Positions 4,266 through 5,987 of a DNA stretch of 5,987 nucleotides are shown here, one piece after another (position 1 is the stretch's first letter; each line of letters starts with the position of its first letter). The translations under genes were made by a program, and so were the position numbers. The notes under the pieces are model-generated. The model was not told the origin of the DNA, made no database searches, and saw only the letters and a program-made list of their open reading frames with translations. The stretch comes from CANKHA01 sp040877285 (GTDB lineage Bacteria; Pseudomonadota; Alphaproteobacteria; Rhizobiales; Xanthobacteraceae), in NCBI GenBank assembly GCA_040877285.1, contig JBBDNZ010000058.1, positions 1-5,987 on the forward strand, given 5' to 3'.

Positions 4266-5516
4266 GTGCGCCGTCCCGTCGAAATCGAACGTCTGTATTT
4301 GGATTTTGACGGCTTTTTTGCAAGCGTCGAACAGCAAGTGCATCCGTATTTGCGCGGCAAGCCCGTGGGCGTAGTGCCGTTCAAAGACGCACGGCATACC
4401 TGCGTCATCGCATGTTCGCGCGAGGCCAAGCTTCGTGGCGTTAAGAACGTCATGAACATCGAGGAAGCGCGCGAGCGTTGCCCCGATATTATTCTTGTTC
4501 CGCAATCACCTGACCTGTATCGCCGAGCGCACAACGCGCTGCTTTCGGAAATATCCGCCGTCATTCCTCTCGATGCGGTCAAGTCCATCGACGAATTGAC
4601 GTGCCGCGTCTCGTCATCGGAGCGCGGCGATCCGCGCGCACTCGGCTTGCAGATTAAAAAGCGGATTGCCGATAACGTCGGCCCGTTCATCACCTGCTCA
4701 ATCGGCTTCGCGGCCAATCGTCAACTCGCCAAGATGGCGTGCAAGGCGGGAAAGCCGAACGGCAACATGGTCTGGCATCCAAACGATATGCCGGAGCCTT
4801 TGCTCAAGCTGACCCTCCGGGATGTCCCCGGCATTGGCGAGCGGATGGAACGAAAACTTACCCGCGCGGGTATCGCGACGATTGATGGGCTCCTCGCCAC
4901 TCAGCCCAAGCATATGCGGAAGCTCTGGGGCAACGTAACCGGCGAGCGGCTTTGGTATGCGCTGCACGGCTACGACGTACAGACCCCGCCATCGGGGCGA
5001 GGCATGTACGGTCATGGTCGCGTGCTGCCGCCGGATCATCGCACGGCCGAGCACGCCAAGGCCGCGTCGCGGCTGCTGTTAGTGAAGGCCGCACGGCGTA
5101 TGCGGCGTGACGGCTGGAACGCAGGCCGTGTCTGGTTGTGGCTGGAACTGATGGGCGACAACTCCATCCATCGCGGCGCATGGCTGCCTGCGGTGCATGA
5201 CGATCAGGCCGTGCTTTCGGCTTTAGAGCGCCTATGGAGCGAGGTACAGCCAAGACTGCCTCGCCGCGCACGGATCATGCGCCTTGGGGTTACGCTGCTC
5301 GATCTTACCCGCGCCAACGAACGTCAGCTCGACATTCTTCTCGACGACGACAAAACGCGCCGCCGATGGGAGAACGCCACGGCGGCGATCGACAGTCTTA
5401 ACCGCAAGTATGGGCGCACTCTTGTCAGCATCGGCCCGTGGACGCCGCCACCCGGAGGCTATGCAGGCGGCAAGATCAGTTACACCCGGATTCCTCGCGC
5501 GGAGGATTTCTGGTGA
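4266..5516 (+). CDS. Y-family DNA polymerase (ImpB/UmuC/DinB-like translesion polymerase)
   Basis: This is a predicted error-prone polymerase that copies past DNA lesions. With the start at GTG 4266 it has 416 residues. The palm opens LYLDFDGFFASVEQQ: metal-binding Asp13 and the steric-gate Phe18. SIDE (107-110) supplies catalytic Asp109 and Glu110. CSIGFAANRQLAKMACKAGK (144-163) is the conserved palm block, VPGIG (187-191) the helix-hairpin-helix of the thumb, and about 240-327 the little finger. QLDIL (354-358) resembles a beta-clamp-binding pentapeptide. All catalytic carboxylates are present, unlike ImuB. An open frame extends to TTG 4209 and ATGs at 4218 and 4224, but these lie in the LexA box, so GTG 4266 with AGAG seven bases upstream is preferred, though its ribosome binding site is weak. 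Such proteins are often mislabelled type VI secretion protein ImpB. It is divergent from rplY and overlaps the next gene by four bases. Confidence 0.93.
   Translation: MRRPVEIERLYLDFDGFFASVEQQVHPYLRGKPVGVVPFKDARHTCVIACSREAKLRGVKNVMNIEEARERCPDIILVPQSPDLYRRAHNALLSEISAVIPLDAVKSIDELTCRVSSSERGDPRALGLQIKKRIADNVGPFITCSIGFAANRQLAKMACKAGKPNGNMVWHPNDMPEPLLKLTLRDVPGIGERMERKLTRAGIATIDGLLATQPKHMRKLWGNVTGERLWYALHGYDVQTPPSGRGMYGHGRVLPPDHRTAEHAKAASRLLLVKAARRMRRDGWNAGRVWLWLELMGDNSIHRGAWLPAVHDDQAVLSALERLWSEVQPRLPRRARIMRLGVTLLDLTRANERQLDILLDDDKTRRRWENATAAIDSLNRKYGRTLVSIGPWTPPPGGYAGGKISYTRIPRAEDFW
5501..5506 (+). promoter_or_regulatory. Strong ribosome binding site for the small downstream gene
   Basis: GGAGGA lies inside the end of the polymerase gene, six bases before GTG 5513. 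It fixes the start of the small zinc-ribbon-like protein against the longer in-frame reading from 5438, which would overlap the polymerase by about 80 bases and has no comparable site. Confidence 0.8.
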
Positions 5517-5764
5517 ATTGGAAAACGGATTTGAAGCTTGCCGATCTCGACGCCACAACAGCTATCGAGATCGTATGCAAAAGGTGCGGACTTGTTCGTT
5601 ATCAGACACAGGCGCAATTATTGGCGCAATTTGAGTTGCAGCACGCCTATCTGGATGAGGTTGAATACAGCCTGCATTGTTCAGACCGCTTCTGCCGTGG
5701 TGGGGTGCGTATCTCCCTCATCCATGACGATAAGAACGAGGGATTCGTCGGCGGGATGGCGTAG
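5513..5764 (+). CDS. Small four-cysteine, zinc-ribbon-like protein (83 aa) coupled to the polymerase
   Basis: I do not recognise a named family. The start is GTG 5513, which overlaps the polymerase stop as GTGA and has GGAGGA six bases upstream; the stop is TAG 5762-5764. The product opens MNWKTDLKLADLDATTAIEI. It has Cys22-x2-Cys25 (VCKRCG) and Cys56-x4-Cys61 (HCSDRFCRGG) about 30 residues apart, flanking a helical segment (QTQAQLLAQFELQHAYLDEV, 31-50). The first pair is a typical zinc knuckle; the second is wider than the usual CxxC, so this looks like a variant zinc ribbon. There is no membrane segment or signal peptide, so it is probably cytosolic. Overlap and a shared promoter imply co-expression under LexA with the polymerase. 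A DNA-binding or polymerase-accessory role is a guess from context. Its base composition resembles the polymerase gene more than the GC-richer operon to the left. Confidence 0.8.
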   Translation: MNWKTDLKLADLDATTAIEIVCKRCGLVRYQTQAQLLAQFELQHAYLDEVEYSLHCSDRFCRGGVRISLIHDDKNEGFVGGMA

Positions 5765-5800
5765 CAAGCATAGAATGGGCAAGGGCGCGAACGTGTCCGC

Positions 5801-5855
5801 CGAAGCCCGGCCTGCCTGCGCGAAGCCGAAGCGGCTTCGCTTCGGCGAAGCCCGG
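5801..5855. repeat. Intergenic repeat with alternative hairpins
   Basis: CGAAGCCCGG occurs at 5801-5810 and again at 5846-5855. Between them CGAAGCCG (5821-5828) can pair with CGGCTTCG (5832-5839), or GCCGAAGC (5825-5832) with GCTTCGGC (5839-5846). These are two overlapping 8-bp hairpins that exclude each other. The dense GAAGC/GCTTC pattern looks like a degenerate dispersed repeat. It lies about 40 bases after the small zinc-ribbon-like gene and may end its transcript; no T-run is present. Confidence 0.55.
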
Positions 5856-5917
5856 AGGGCGAAGGCGTGGCGGGAGAGGGGGCCGCTCGGAATGCGGAAA
5901 CGCCCCCTCACCCCGAC

Positions 5918-5941
5918 CCTCTCCCCGCCTGCGGGGAGAGG
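5918..5941. repeat. CCTCTCCCCGC/GCGGGGAGAGG palindromic repeat
   Basis: CCTCTCCCCGC (5918-5928) and GCGGGGAGAGG (5931-5941) form an 11-bp perfect palindrome with a 2-nt centre, preceded on the plus strand by CCCCTCACCCCGAC. On the minus strand this reads GGGGAGAGGGTCGGGGTGAG, a repeat pattern common between genes in proteobacteria. It would lie just past the end of the possible minus-strand gene at the window edge. The 223 bases from 5765 to the end hold no complete gene. Confidence 0.7.
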
Positions 5942-5955
5942 TGAGAAAAAGAACC

Positions 5956-5987
5956 CTACTCCTCAAACGGCGCGGTGGGCGGGAAGT
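5956..5987 (-). CDS. Possible C-terminal end of a minus-strand gene running off the window
   Basis: Read from the right edge on the minus strand, one frame gives FPPTAPFEE and then TAG (5958-5956). The Pro-rich acidic end looks like a natural protein terminus, and a T-rich stretch and the strong palindrome at 5918-5941 follow it, as expected after a gene. Nine codons are too few to be sure and no family can be named. Confidence 0.25.
   Translation of the reverse strand, partial: FPPTAPFEE

Noticed and set aside
5438..5512. Longer form of the zinc-ribbon-like protein starting inside the polymerase gene
   Set aside because: The extra residues overlap the polymerase in another frame, and the strong GGAGGA site sits just before GTG 5513.
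4266..5516. Reading the polymerase as ImuB or as a type VI secretion protein (ImpB)
   Set aside because: ImuB lacks the catalytic acidic residues, which are all present here (Asp13, Asp109, Glu110). The ImpB secretion label comes from name confusion with the plasmid mutagenesis gene impB; polymerase motifs are clear and no secretion genes are nearby.

Overview
The window is GC-rich DNA from an alphaproteobacterium, most likely of the Hyphomicrobiales (Rhizobiales) or a close relative. Three things point there: the minus-strand gene order rplY-pth-ychF, a LexA operator of the direct-repeat type GTTC-N7-GTTC, and dispersed palindromes with the GCGCATGATC ... CCGGTTTCCAC ... GATCATGCGC pattern seen in that order. 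The assignment rests on recalled patterns, not on a database search.

Left part (1-1140, plus strand). The window opens inside the last 49 codons of a small membrane protein that looks like MAPEG. Next come an unrecognised, possibly exported 128-residue protein (354-740) and a 96-residue DUF4282-type membrane protein (843-1133). The gaps hold hairpins and one A/T-rich perfect palindrome (207-222). A long inverted repeat at 1148-1188 separates these genes from the convergent operon on the other strand.

Middle part (1204-4130, minus strand). This is a translation-related gene cluster transcribed right to left: rplY (ribosomal protein L25 of the long Ctc type), pth (peptidyl-tRNA hydrolase) and ychF (ribosome-associated P-loop ATPase). 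The gaps between the genes carry dispersed palindromic repeats. Upstream of rplY there is a plausible promoter (4101-4130). It is followed by a leader with two hairpins, the second of which looks like an intrinsic terminator, so rplY may be controlled by attenuation. The L25 C-terminus is an Ala/Pro/Gly tail encoded by a GGC-type trinucleotide tract.

Right part (4209-5764, plus strand). This is a two-gene cassette divergent from rplY. Its start region carries the sequence GTTC-ATGGTAT-GTTC, a match to the alphaproteobacterial LexA box. The first gene encodes a catalytically intact Y-family DNA polymerase of the ImpB/UmuC/DinB-like group. The second overlaps its stop codon (GTGA), has a strong ribosome binding site and encodes an 83-residue four-cysteine, zinc-ribbon-like protein. 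I read this as an SOS-controlled translesion-synthesis cassette with an uncharacterised small partner. It is the most interesting part of the window. The sampled base composition is less GC-rich than in the housekeeping genes.

End (5765-5987). No complete gene is visible. The stretch holds dispersed repeats, including an 11-bp hairpin of the CCTCTCCCCGC/GCGGGGAGAGG type, and possibly the last nine codons of a minus-strand gene.
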